Positions 9,704 to 18,246 of a DNA stretch of 64,000 nucleotides are shown here, piece by piece (position 1 is the first letter of the stretch; every line of letters starts with the position of its first letter). The translations under genes were made by a program, and so were the position numbers. This DNA is from Aridibaculum aurantiacum (lineage in GTDB: Bacteria > Bacteroidota > Bacteroidia > Chitinophagales > Chitinophagaceae). The notes beneath the pieces are model-generated. The model was not told the DNA's origin. It was given only the letters and a program-made list of their open reading frames with translations, and searched no databases. The DNA lies in assembly GCF_017355875.1 (NCBI RefSeq), contig NZ_JAFEWC010000001.1, positions 806,001 through 870,000 on the forward strand. The letters are read 5' to 3'.

Positions 9704-10813
9704 GTGAAGAATATTGTAAGATTAACGACAGCCATTGGTATTAGTTGCATCACCATGCTTGCACAAGCACAAAAGCAAGTGCCGCAAAATGTAATGCAAC
9801 AGGTGTATGAAGAGATAAAGACACCTCATAAATACGGAATGGTACTAGTGCCAGAAGATGATTCAAAAAAATTAGATTGTCCTTCTGTCTTTAGAAAAGA
9901 TGGTAAGTGGTACATGACGTATATCACGTTTGATGGCCGCGGTTATGAAACCTACCTCGCCAAAAGCGACGACTTGTTGAACTGGACAAAGTTGGGTAAG
10001 CTGATGTCATTTGATAATGATACTACCAAGTGGGATGCAAGTCAGCGTGCCGGGTATATCGCCTTGCAAGATCATAAGTGGGGCGGTAGCTACAAGTGGC
10101 AGAAGTATGACAGGAAACATTGGATGAGCTACTTTGGCGGTAATGCCAGCGGATACGAAGCGGGATTACTTTCATTGGGAATGGCTTACACAAAAAAAGA
10201 TCCTACAAAACCGCATGAGTGGAATAGACTGCCAGCGCCTATACTAACTTCAAATGATAAGGACGTTCGCTGGTGGGAAAACAAGAAGCAATTTAAAAGC
10301 ACCATCATTCGCGATAAGAACAAAACGACTGGTTACCCATTCGTGATGTATTATAATGCCAATGGAGATACTGCGGCTAACAATCTAAAGACAAGATGGT
10401 ACGAACGCATTGGTATGGCTGTATCGAACGATATGGTCAACTGGAAGCGTTTTAATGCTGAACCGGTTGTTCACCATAAAATGGGTATTACAGGTGATCC
10501 TTATATCCAGAAGATAAATGATGTTTGGGTGATGTTTTATTTTGGTGCTTTTTGGGAAGGCCGTAAAGATGCATTCAACCGCTTTGCATGTTCATACGAT
10601 TTAGTGAACTGGACTGATTGGAATGGTGCTGATCTCATCAATTCAACAGAAGAGTATGATAGCAAGTTTGCACACAAATCTTACGTGGTGAAACATAATG
10701 GTGTTGTATATCATTTTTACAATGCAGTGAACAAAAAAGATCAGCGTGGTATTGCTGTAGCAACTTCAAAAGATCTTGGTAAAAGTGAACTACAGTTCAA
10801 TTCAAAACAATAG
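9704..10813 (+). CDS. Five-bladed beta-propeller glycosidase (GH43/GH130-like)
   Basis: 369 aa secreted protein starting with GTG, signal peptide ending near MLAQAQ. Propeller blades are marked by repeated D-x-x-N-W-T/K patterns (DDLLNWTK, NDMVNWKR, YDLVNWTD). The first carboxylate is in LDCPSVF, where the GH43/GH32/GH117 clan carries its catalytic Asp. Later acidic positions occur in GDPYIQ and STEEYDS. It belongs to the GH43/GH32/GH130 fold class, but I cannot assign the family. It starts 8 bases after the GH2 gene and its stop abuts the ATG of the GH95-like gene, which indicates one transcript. The role is probably removal of arabinose, galactose or a uronic acid from pectin. Confidence 0.75.
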   Translation: MKNIVRLTTAIGISCITMLAQAQKQVPQNVMQQVYEEIKTPHKYGMVLVPEDDSKKLDCPSVFRKDGKWYMTYITFDGRGYETYLAKSDDLLNWTKLGKLMSFDNDTTKWDASQRAGYIALQDHKWGGSYKWQKYDRKHWMSYFGGNASGYEAGLLSLGMAYTKKDPTKPHEWNRLPAPILTSNDKDVRWWENKKQFKSTIIRDKNKTTGYPFVMYYNANGDTAANNLKTRWYERIGMAVSNDMVNWKRFNAEPVVHHKMGITGDPYIQKINDVWVMFYFGAFWEGRKDAFNRFACSYDLVNWTDWNGADLINSTEEYDSKFAHKSYVVKHNGVVYHFYNAVNKKDQRGIAVATSKDLGKSELQFNSKQ

Positions 10814-13087
10814 ATGAAGTATCTCATTCAGTTCTGCTCGTTACTGCTGTTTACTGTTGCTGCTTTCGCTCAGCCTTCAGGCAAGCACGATCTACATTTT
10901 ACTTCTTTGGCTAAGTCATGGGATGAAGGCATTCCATTAGGTAATGGAATGGTAGGTGCTATTATATGGCAAAAGGACGGACGTCTTCGCTTTGCCTTAG
11001 ATCGTTCTGATCTTTGGGATGAACGACCGATGAAAGGTTTACACCGCCCGGAGTTTAGCTATGCATGGGTGCATGAGCAGGTAAAGAAGAATGACTATGC
11101 TGTTGTTCAAAAATATTTTGATGCACCCTACGACCGTGAAGCCGCGCCTTCAAAGATATCGGGAGGTGCTTTGGAATTTGAAAGTAAGGACTGGGGCGAA
11201 GCTGAAAGAGTACACTTGTCACTTACGAATGCAGTGGCCGAAGTAAAGTGGAAGAACGGAGTAGTGATGAAAACTTTTGTTCACGCTACGGAGCCTGTTG
11301 GCTGGTTCAGATTTGAAAATGTTACAGCTTCATTTGTTCCTGAGATAAAAACGCCTGGTTATAAAAACACCAAAGGATTGCCTTTGGATTCTCTAAAGAG
11401 CAACGACCCGGCGAAGCTTGGTTACGCCGAAGGAACGATAACCAAAGGCAACAACTCCATCACTTATATTCAGCTGGGATGGAATGGATTTGAATACCAA
11501 ATTGTAGTTGAATGGAAGCAGCTAGATGCTACCACTGTTGAAGGTGTATGGAGTGTGTCCTCCAATTATTACAAGCAGAATAAACCTGCTTCCAAGTATG
11601 TACAACAAGCTTTTAAAAGAACGTATAATAAGGACCTAACCACTCATGCAAACTGGTGGAAGGATTTCTGGAGTAAGTCCTCTATCAGTATTCCTGATGA
11701 AAACCTGGAGACGCAGTATTACCGCGAGCAATACAAGTTTGGAGCTACTGCCAGGAAAAATGCTCCTCCTATTTTGTTGCAAGGTGTATGGACCGCAGAT
11801 AATGGTCGCCTGCCACCGTGGAAAGGAGATTACCACCACGATCTGAATACAGAGATGAGTTACTGGCCAGCCTATAGCGGCAATCATTTAGATGAGGCCA
11901 TGTCATTCATCAATCATTTAGAAGACAACAAGGATAATTACAAGCGTTATACGAAGCTATACTTTGGTAACGATGGTATCAATGTACCGGGTGTAAGCAC
12001 ATTGAATGGAACAGAAATGGGCGGATGGATACAATATGCTTTATCGCCTACAGTTTCGGGTTGGCTGGCTCATCACTACTACCTGCAGTGGAAGTATAGC
12101 AACGATAAAAAGTTTCTGAAGGACAAGGCATACCCATGGTTTAGAGAAGTAGCTAAATACTTTGAAGGAATAACAGAGAAGAAGACAGACGGCTTTCGCG
12201 AACTGCCAATAAGCTCCAGCCCGGAGATCAATAACAATGCGATCAATGCATGGTTTACCAAAACAACTAACTACGACCTCTTCCTGATAAAGTTTGTATT
12301 TGCATCAGCGGCTGAAATGGCTACAGAGCTAAAGCAACCTTCTGAGGCTGACAGGTACCGTAAGATATTGTCGGAATTTAGAAATTATGAGCTGAATGCA
12401 AATAACGAGTTGATGTATGCGCCTGCATACGATTACAACGAATCGCATCGGCACTTTAGCCATGCTATGGCTATACACCCGCTGGGTTTGATAAAGTGGG
12501 AAGATGGAGAGAAATCGAGGACGATCATCAAAAACACCATAGCTAAGTTAGATAAGCTGGGTGGTGAGAACTGGAACGGCTACTCTTATTCATGGATGGC
12601 AAATATGAAAGCACGGGCAAAAGATGGCGAAGGTGCTGTAAAGGCTTTAGAGATTTTTGCAAAGGCTTTTACCTCTGTCAACAGCTTTCATGTTAATGGC
12701 GACCAGACAAAATCAGGATATAGCAAGCGTACCTACCGCCCCTTTACTCTTGAAGGCAACTTCGCCTTTGCATCAGGACTGCAGGATATGCTGCTGCAGA
12801 GCTATGCTGGCTTCATCGAAGTTTTTCCTGCTATTCCTTCATCATGGAAAAACACTTCCTTCACTACGCTTCGTGCTGAGGGTGCTTACCTGGTAAGTGC
12901 TACCATGAAAGATGGTAAGGTGAAGGAGGTGAAAATATATTCAGAGAAAGGAGGAACAACCAGGCTTAAGCTACCTGCTAGCAACTATACTGTTGCTTCA
13001 TCCAAAAGGGTTTATGTTTCAAAAATGCCGGGTGATTTTGTAGAGCTATGTTTCAAAAAAGATGGTGTAGTTGTTCTTAGCTTCTAG
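10814..13087 (+). CDS. Divergent GH95-like glycosidase
   Basis: 757 aa secreted protein with signal peptide (FCSLLLFTVAAFAQ). The N-terminal domain carries IPLGNGMVGA, and an (alpha/alpha)6 barrel follows. Against GH95 the general-acid Glu is kept (E471 in SSSPE). The N-x-N pair reads D343-x-N345 (HHDLNTEMSYW), and the Asp of FQIDGNFG is replaced by E647 (FTLEGNFAF). The normal-type GH95 at the start of the window keeps all these residues. The enzyme may therefore have altered specificity or mechanism. It directly abuts the previous stop (TAG-ATG). Function beyond "GH95-like" is inference. Confidence 0.8.
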   Translation: MKYLIQFCSLLLFTVAAFAQPSGKHDLHFTSLAKSWDEGIPLGNGMVGAIIWQKDGRLRFALDRSDLWDERPMKGLHRPEFSYAWVHEQVKKNDYAVVQKYFDAPYDREAAPSKISGGALEFESKDWGEAERVHLSLTNAVAEVKWKNGVVMKTFVHATEPVGWFRFENVTASFVPEIKTPGYKNTKGLPLDSLKSNDPAKLGYAEGTITKGNNSITYIQLGWNGFEYQIVVEWKQLDATTVEGVWSVSSNYYKQNKPASKYVQQAFKRTYNKDLTTHANWWKDFWSKSSISIPDENLETQYYREQYKFGATARKNAPPILLQGVWTADNGRLPPWKGDYHHDLNTEMSYWPAYSGNHLDEAMSFINHLEDNKDNYKRYTKLYFGNDGINVPGVSTLNGTEMGGWIQYALSPTVSGWLAHHYYLQWKYSNDKKFLKDKAYPWFREVAKYFEGITEKKTDGFRELPISSSPEINNNAINAWFTKTTNYDLFLIKFVFASAAEMATELKQPSEADRYRKILSEFRNYELNANNELMYAPAYDYNESHRHFSHAMAIHPLGLIKWEDGEKSRTIIKNTIAKLDKLGGENWNGYSYSWMANMKARAKDGEGAVKALEIFAKAFTSVNSFHVNGDQTKSGYSKRTYRPFTLEGNFAFASGLQDMLLQSYAGFIEVFPAIPSSWKNTSFTTLRAEGAYLVSATMKDGKVKEVKIYSEKGGTTRLKLPASNYTVASSKRVYVSKMPGDFVELCFKKDGVVVLSF

Positions 13088-13387
13088 CGTTACAGGTGTA
13101 GCTGAAGAAGAGTGATATTGACCGCAACTACACATTTTAAGTGATGCAGATCCCATTACAGTATTGGCCTCTCTTCACTTGGCTGAACAACGCTTTGCCG
13201 ACGAAGTGATTGCGACGCAACGATGCTGCTACAACTACTAAAGCTGGTATCATTCAACTACTCATTTTGCTTAAAATACCTGCCTGCTCTTTAGTAAGAT
13301 TATCCATTAAGTTTTTTAAATAGTCCATTGCAAATGGAGTGTTTTAGCTCGAATTTTATCTTTCTATAGATTGCAGGAAACAGCCAT
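13088..13387. other. Gene-free spacer with a dispersed-element copy
   Basis: 300 bases between the glycosidase run and the MaoC gene. It holds the GCGACGCAACGATG element copy at 13211-13250 and a weak hairpin TCCATT-GCA-AATGGA just before the MaoC gene. No convincing reading frame or promoter match was found. It is the natural boundary between two transcription units. Confidence 0.6.
13211..13250 (+). repeat. Dispersed GTGCGAC element, copy 2 (short form)
   Basis: TGCGACGCAACGATGCTGCT followed by ACAACTACTAAAGCTGGTA. It matches the copy at 47093 in TGCGACGCAACGATG-TGCTA and in the AGCTGGTA end. The ACAAGTG part at the left is degraded to GAAGTGAT. Confidence 0.65.
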
Positions 13388-13831
13388 ATGATACAGCAAA
13401 AATTTTTTGAAGAATTTGGACTCGGTGACGTACGCGAGACCATCGGAAGAACTATAACCGAGACTGATATCGTTATTCACGCTGGTCAAACAGGTGACTT
13501 TTTCCCACATCATATGGACGAAGAATGGTGCAAGACACAACCTTTTAAAAAGAGGATTGCCCATGGTACACTCATCTTTAGCATAGCAATAGGTAAGACT
13601 GCAGACATCATTAATGATGTAGCTATGACCTATGGCTATGAACGTCTTCGTTTTATCAAACCCGTATTCATTGGTGACACCATCACAGTGAAGGTGACCA
13701 TCAAAGACAAAAAGGATCACAAGAAGCCCGGCTATGGCCTCATTACCGAACTGGTGGAGACCTTTAACCAGGATGGCGATTTGGTGATGCTGTGCGAGCA
13801 CATCCTGCTTAGTCAAAAAAAGAATCCATAA
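13388..13831 (+). CDS. MaoC-family hotdog (enoyl-CoA hydratase-like) protein
   Basis: 147 aa single-hotdog protein, cytoplasmic. The hydratase-2 motif G-D-x-x-P-x-H-x-D is present as GDFFPHHMD, giving the catalytic pair D37 and H42. The AHGTLIFS helix follows, as in MaoC/PhaJ proteins. Such enzymes hydrate or dehydrate acyl-CoA thioesters. It is the first gene of a tight set with a binding-protein-fold protein (11-base gap) and two CoA-transferases, so it likely acts on the CoA ester they make. The acyl group is unknown. Confidence 0.85.
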   Translation: MIQQKFFEEFGLGDVRETIGRTITETDIVIHAGQTGDFFPHHMDEEWCKTQPFKKRIAHGTLIFSIAIGKTADIINDVAMTYGYERLRFIKPVFIGDTITVKVTIKDKKDHKKPGYGLITELVETFNQDGDLVMLCEHILLSQKKNP

Positions 13832-13842
13832 AACTTTTAGCG

Positions 13843-15012
13843 ATGGCTAAAACCATATTGAATGGGATCACATGGAATCACAGTCGTGGCATTAGTCCAT
13901 TGCTTGCTGTATCCCAGCGTTTTTCAGAAATATATCCGGATGTAGAGTTTCGCTGGAAAAAGCGAACCCTGCAGGAGTTTGCTGATTATCCAATTGAACG
14001 ACTAACTGAACACTATGACCTGCTGATCATCGATCATCCATGGGTAGGATGTGCAGCAGCAACAGGCTGTGTACTTCCGCTCGATAAATATTTATCTGCT
14101 GATTTTTTACAAGACCAGTTGAATAATTCGGTGGGTGGATCACACGAGAGCTATAACTATGGTGGCCACCAGTGGGCTTTGGCTATTGATGCTGCTACAC
14201 CGGTTGCCAGTTATCGTGCAGACCTACTTAAGAAGAACGACGTACAGGTTCCAACAACATGGAACGAAGTGCTGGATCTTGCCCGCAAGGGTAAAGTAGC
14301 AGTGCCTGCTATACCTATAGACCTGCTGATGAATTTTTACATGTTCTGCATAGCACACGGTAAAGAGCCTTTTGCTAATGAAGAGCAGGTGATTGATTAT
14401 TCAACTGGCATGAAGGCGCTGGAAACAATGCGTGAACTGTATAGCCTGGTGGATAAGGATATGTTTGGGCATAACCCAATTGCAGTAGCAGAGTTGATGT
14501 CGATGACTGATGACTACTGGTATTGTCCTTTTGCTTATGGCTATTCAAACTATTCAAGGAAAGGATATGCGCGCAACGTGCTGCACTATACTACAACAGT
14601 AAATTTTACGGATGGAAAGCCATTGCGAAGTACAATAGGTGGAACAGGTCTTGCGATCTCTGCCTTTAGCCAGAACAAGGCTGCAGCATTGGTCTTTGTA
14701 GAAATGATGTTGTCTGCTTGTTGCCAGTCTACTCTGTATGTGGAGACAGGAGGACAGCCAGGACATCGTGCAGCATGGGAAAGTGACACCGCAAATTTGC
14801 TAACAAATAACTACTTCAAAAATGTGCTTCCTGCCATGCAGAACGGCTATATAAGACCGCGCTACAATGGCTACCTGCACTTCCAGGACCACGCTGGTAA
14901 TCCTATTCAGAATTACCTGAAGAATGGTGGAGATGCGTTTAAAGTTTTGAATGAAATAAATGACATGTACAGGCAGAGCCTTGTAAATAAAAATTCAACT
15001 GTGCTGATATGA
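13843..15012 (+). CDS. Solute-binding-protein-fold protein lacking an export signal
   Basis: 389 aa with the pattern of family-1 carbohydrate ABC binding proteins: FSEIYPDVEFRW near the N-terminus, YDLLIIDHPW, a PTTWNEVLDLARKG hinge-helix segment, and STIGGTGLAIS in the second lobe. Binding proteins of this family are normally exported, but this one starts MAKTILNGITWNHSRG with no hydrophobic segment and no lipobox. No ABC permease or ATPase lies in the window. The stop overlaps the next CoA-transferase start (ATGA), which implies translational coupling. It may bind a small carbohydrate or acid in the cytosol as a sensor, chaperone or enzyme subunit (inference). Confidence 0.8.
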   Translation: MAKTILNGITWNHSRGISPLLAVSQRFSEIYPDVEFRWKKRTLQEFADYPIERLTEHYDLLIIDHPWVGCAAATGCVLPLDKYLSADFLQDQLNNSVGGSHESYNYGGHQWALAIDAATPVASYRADLLKKNDVQVPTTWNEVLDLARKGKVAVPAIPIDLLMNFYMFCIAHGKEPFANEEQVIDYSTGMKALETMRELYSLVDKDMFGHNPIAVAELMSMTDDYWYCPFAYGYSNYSRKGYARNVLHYTTTVNFTDGKPLRSTIGGTGLAISAFSQNKAAALVFVEMMLSACCQSTLYVETGGQPGHRAAWESDTANLLTNNYFKNVLPAMQNGYIRPRYNGYLHFQDHAGNPIQNYLKNGGDAFKVLNEINDMYRQSLVNKNSTVLI

Positions 15013-16190
15013 ATAAGTTGCCATTAGATGGTTTGGTTGTGTTGGATTTCAGCCAGTATTTGTCAGGTCCGTCGGCCGCACTGCGACTTGCCGACCTGGG
15101 TGCAAGAGTGATAAAAGTAGAGCGTCCTAAAGTAGGTGATGCAGGACGTAATCTTGCTATAAAAAACCTTTGGGTTGATGATAGCAGTTTGTTGTTTCAC
15201 ACCATCAACAGGAACAAAGAAAGCTTTGCTGCAAATCTTAAAGATGCAGATGATCTAATACTGATAAAAAAGCTGATAAAGAAGGCGGATGTAATGATCC
15301 ACAACTTTCGCCCGGGTGTAATGGAGAAAGTAGGTTTAGGATATGAAGATGTAGAGGCCATCAACCCGCGAATAGTTTATGGCGAAATAACAGGCTATGG
15401 CAAACAAGGCCCATGGAAAAACAGGCCAGGACAAGACCTGTTGCTGCAGTCGCTGACCGGTTTAGCCTATACAAGTGGAAACGATTATCACGATCCTGTT
15501 CCCTTTGGATTAGCCATTGCTGACAGCCTTTGCGGCGCACAATTAGTGCAAGGCATCTTAGGTTCTCTTATTCGTCGTGCAAAGACAGGTAAAGGAGCTT
15601 TAATAGAACTGAGCCTGATGGAGTCGCTCCTAGATTTCCAGTTTGAATTGCTGACTACCTATCATACAAGTGGCCGCTTACCTAAGCGAAGCGGTATCAA
15701 TAACGGTCATCCATTGTTAAGTGCTCCTTATGGTATTTATAAAACCACTGATGGTTATATAGCTGTTGCAATGGCTTCGCTTGATGTATTGGCGACAGCT
15801 ATTAATTGCGAAGCGCTCAAAGCATTTAGCCAGGAAGAAGCTTTCTGCAAGCGGGACGAGATCAAGATGATCATCTCTCATTGCCTGCGCAACGATTCTT
15901 CTGCTTACTGGCTTGAAAAGCTACATGCGCAAAATTTGTGGGCAATGGAAGTACTGGATTGGAAGCGCCTTACAGAACATGAAGCGTATCGCTGCCTGCA
16001 AATGGAACAAACACTTAATGCAGCAAATGGCAAGAAGATAATTACAACAAGATGCCCTATACGTTTTAACGGAGAGCGAATATTTTCAGACAGGCCGGCC
16101 CCGCAACTAGGAGAGGATAATGAAAAGATCATGAATGAAATTTTAAACCACACGCAGGATGAAGCCATTGCAGGATATTGTAGTCGTTGA
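15009..16190 (+). CDS. CaiB/BaiF family CoA-transferase, first copy
   Basis: 393 aa class III CoA-transferase. Family signatures are present: VVLDFSQYLSGPSAALRLADLGARVIKVE at the N-terminus (a segment of ~29 residues from about position 9), NFRPGVMEK, and GLAIADSLCG with the nucleophile-position D172. That position corresponds to the Asp which forms the aspartyl-CoA anhydride in formyl-CoA transferase. Members move CoA between carboxylic acids, and some also racemise or feed hydratases. It is coupled to the binding-protein gene by an ATGA overlap and overlaps the second copy by 32 bases. The two copies are clearly paralogous along their length. They may form a heteromer. Confidence 0.88.
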   Translation: MNKLPLDGLVVLDFSQYLSGPSAALRLADLGARVIKVERPKVGDAGRNLAIKNLWVDDSSLLFHTINRNKESFAANLKDADDLILIKKLIKKADVMIHNFRPGVMEKVGLGYEDVEAINPRIVYGEITGYGKQGPWKNRPGQDLLLQSLTGLAYTSGNDYHDPVPFGLAIADSLCGAQLVQGILGSLIRRAKTGKGALIELSLMESLLDFQFELLTTYHTSGRLPKRSGINNGHPLLSAPYGIYKTTDGYIAVAMASLDVLATAINCEALKAFSQEEAFCKRDEIKMIISHCLRNDSSAYWLEKLHAQNLWAMEVLDWKRLTEHEAYRCLQMEQTLNAANGKKIITTRCPIRFNGERIFSDRPAPQLGEDNEKIMNEILNHTQDEAIAGYCSR

Positions 16191-17307
16191 TTTTAGCCAG
16201 TTTTTATCTGGCCCTTCTGCTGCGCTTCGCCTTGCAGACATGGGTGCGCAAGTGATAAAAATTGAACGGCCAGGTACAGGTGATATATGCAGGCAGCTGT
16301 ATGTATCAGACATAATGATAGAAGGCGAGTCTACCATTTTTCACGCTATCAATCGTAACAAGCAGAGTTATGCTGCTGACCTAAAGAAGCAGGATGATCT
16401 TGAAAAAGTAAAGCAGATATTGGCTAAGGCTGATGTTATGCTGCACAACTTCAGGCCGGGTGTAATGGAGCGGATAGGCCTTGATTATGCAACTGTAAAA
16501 GCCATCAATCCAAACATTGTTTATGCTGAAGTAACCGGCTATGGCTCGGAAGGTCCCTGGAAGGATCTACCGGGGCAAGACCTTTTACTTCAAGCAGTAT
16601 CAGGTGTTACGTGGCTTACCAATAATAACCAGGACGATCCTACACCAATGGGTGTAGCAGTTGTAGATATCCTTGCAGGCACACATGTGGCGCAGGGTAT
16701 ATTGGCTGCGCTTTATAAAAAAGCAATGACAGGCGAAGGATCTTCGGTACAGGTGAGTATGTTGGAAAGCATTCTTGATTTCCAGTTCGAAGTGCTTACC
16801 TGCTATTACAACGATGGTAAGCAACTACCGGTAAGAAGTTCGGTTAATAATGGGCACGCGTATATTTCTGCTCCCTATGGTATCTATAAAACCACCGACG
16901 GCTTTCTTTCTTTAGCTATGGGAAATATATTGGCGCTTGCTGAATTGCTTGGTTGTGTTGGGTTGAAAAAATACGTGGACAGTGCTGATTGGTTTACCAA
17001 GCGCGATGAGATAAAAGAAGTGTTGGCTCAGCATCTTGCCACCAATTCCACTGATCATTGGCTTGCTATCTTAGAGCCGGCAGACATATGGTGTGCTAAG
17101 GTGATGAACTACGAACACCTGATGCAGGAGATGGCTTACAAAACGCTGAACATGGAGTTGAAGGTGAAGACGAGCAATGGCTTGTCAATCAAGACTACGC
17201 GATGTCCTATCCGTATTGATGGAGAATTCTTTACTTCTGAAGTAGGAGCGCCGCTGCTTGGCGAACACAACCTGCAGATAGAAAAACAATTTGGATTAAT
17301 TTCCTAA
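16159..17307 (+). CDS. CaiB/BaiF family CoA-transferase, second copy
   Basis: 382 aa paralogue of the preceding gene, starting inside its last 32 bases. It shares the N-terminal DFSQ(F/Y)LSGPSAALRLAD block, NFRPGVMER and the VAVVDILAG segment with nucleophile-position D170. Both copies keep this Asp, so neither looks like a dead subunit. The ends also match (TTRCPIR followed by a G-E-x-F/I segment). A strong terminator follows 6 bases after the stop, closing the unit MaoC - binding protein - CoA-transferase pair. Substrate unknown; context suggests a sugar-derived acid (inference). Confidence 0.88.
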   Translation: MKPLQDIVVVDFSQFLSGPSAALRLADMGAQVIKIERPGTGDICRQLYVSDIMIEGESTIFHAINRNKQSYAADLKKQDDLEKVKQILAKADVMLHNFRPGVMERIGLDYATVKAINPNIVYAEVTGYGSEGPWKDLPGQDLLLQAVSGVTWLTNNNQDDPTPMGVAVVDILAGTHVAQGILAALYKKAMTGEGSSVQVSMLESILDFQFEVLTCYYNDGKQLPVRSSVNNGHAYISAPYGIYKTTDGFLSLAMGNILALAELLGCVGLKKYVDSADWFTKRDEIKEVLAQHLATNSTDHWLAILEPADIWCAKVMNYEHLMQEMAYKTLNMELKVKTSNGLSIKTTRCPIRIDGEFFTSEVGAPLLGEHNLQIEKQFGLIS

Positions 17308-17313
17308 TATTGA

Positions 17314-17346
17314 AGCCCTGCTACTGAGTATTAGCAGGGCTTTTTC
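17314..17346 (+). terminator. Rho-independent terminator after the CoA-transferase unit
   Basis: A perfect 10-bp stem AGCCCTGCTA / TAGCAGGGCT (17314-17323 with 17332-17341) has an 8-base loop and runs into TTTTT. It separates the CoA-transferase unit from the amidohydrolase, whose ATG lies only 25 bases further on. Confidence 0.88.
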
Positions 17347-17370
17347 ATTGCTGAAACTATTGCTTCCCCC

Positions 17371-18222
17371 ATGCCGCTACCTATAATAGATACCCATGTT
17401 CATGTTTGGGATTTTGACCATGCAGAATATGAATGGCTGAATGGTGATACATCTATTCTCAACCGTACATACAAGATCGAAGAACTGTCTGCCATTCGTG
17501 CAGAAGCTGGTGTTAGCCACGGTGTACTGGTACAAGCCGCCAATAACTTTGAAGATACAGACTGGATGCTGCACGTGTCATCTACTACCGATTGGATAAG
17601 TGGTGTAGTCGGTTGGGTGCCGCTGGTTGATCCACACCATGCAGGGCGTGCTTTAGAGAAGTACATGCAAAACCCTTACTTCAAGGGCATTCGACATCTT
17701 ATACATAACGAGGCGGATGACCAGTGGCTGTTGCAGCATACTGTTGTTGAAAGTTTGCAATTACTGGAGCATTATGGGCTTCCTTACGATGTGGTAGGTA
17801 TCAATACACGGCACATTGAAACTGCACTAAAGGTGGCAGAAAAAGTACCGGGATTGAAGATGGTATTTGATCACCTGAACCAGCCACCGATTGCTGCTAA
17901 ACAACTTTATGGTGAGTGGGGTGAAATGATGGCAGTAGCTGCACAACATCCAAACTTCTATGCAAAAATTTCTGGTCTTTGTACAGCTTCAGGTAACTTC
18001 ACCGGCTGGACGAAGGACGATCTTGCACCTTATATCAATTTTGCTTTACAACATTTTGGCGCGCATCGCTGCTTCTGCGGAGGCGACTGGCCTGTTTCAT
18101 TATTAGCCGGTAGCTATACGCACACATGGCATGCATACCAGGATATACTAAGCAACCTGCTAAGCGAGGATGAACTAAGGAAAGTCTACTTCGACAATGC
18201 CAAAGACTTTTACAGAATTTAA
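17371..18222 (+). CDS. Amidohydrolase-2 family sugar lactonase (L-fucono/L-rhamnono-lactonase-like)
   Basis: 283 aa cytoplasmic TIM-barrel hydrolase of the COG3618 type. Metal and active-site signatures: DTHVHVWD at the start, KGIRHLIH, VFDHLNQPP and CGGDWPVS near the end. Characterised relatives open 1,4- or 1,5-lactones of L-fuconate, L-rhamnonate or similar acids in the non-phosphorylated deoxy-sugar pathways. The RhaT-like permease follows 24 bases later, which supports a 6-deoxy-hexose substrate. It sits right behind a terminator, so it needs its own promoter or read-through; no clear promoter motif was seen in the short gap. Confidence 0.85.
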   Translation: MPLPIIDTHVHVWDFDHAEYEWLNGDTSILNRTYKIEELSAIRAEAGVSHGVLVQAANNFEDTDWMLHVSSTTDWISGVVGWVPLVDPHHAGRALEKYMQNPYFKGIRHLIHNEADDQWLLQHTVVESLQLLEHYGLPYDVVGINTRHIETALKVAEKVPGLKMVFDHLNQPPIAAKQLYGEWGEMMAVAAQHPNFYAKISGLCTASGNFTGWTKDDLAPYINFALQHFGAHRCFCGGDWPVSLLAGSYTHTWHAYQDILSNLLSEDELRKVYFDNAKDFYRI

Positions 18223-18246
18223 ATACCCCCAAACGAATACTGCTAT

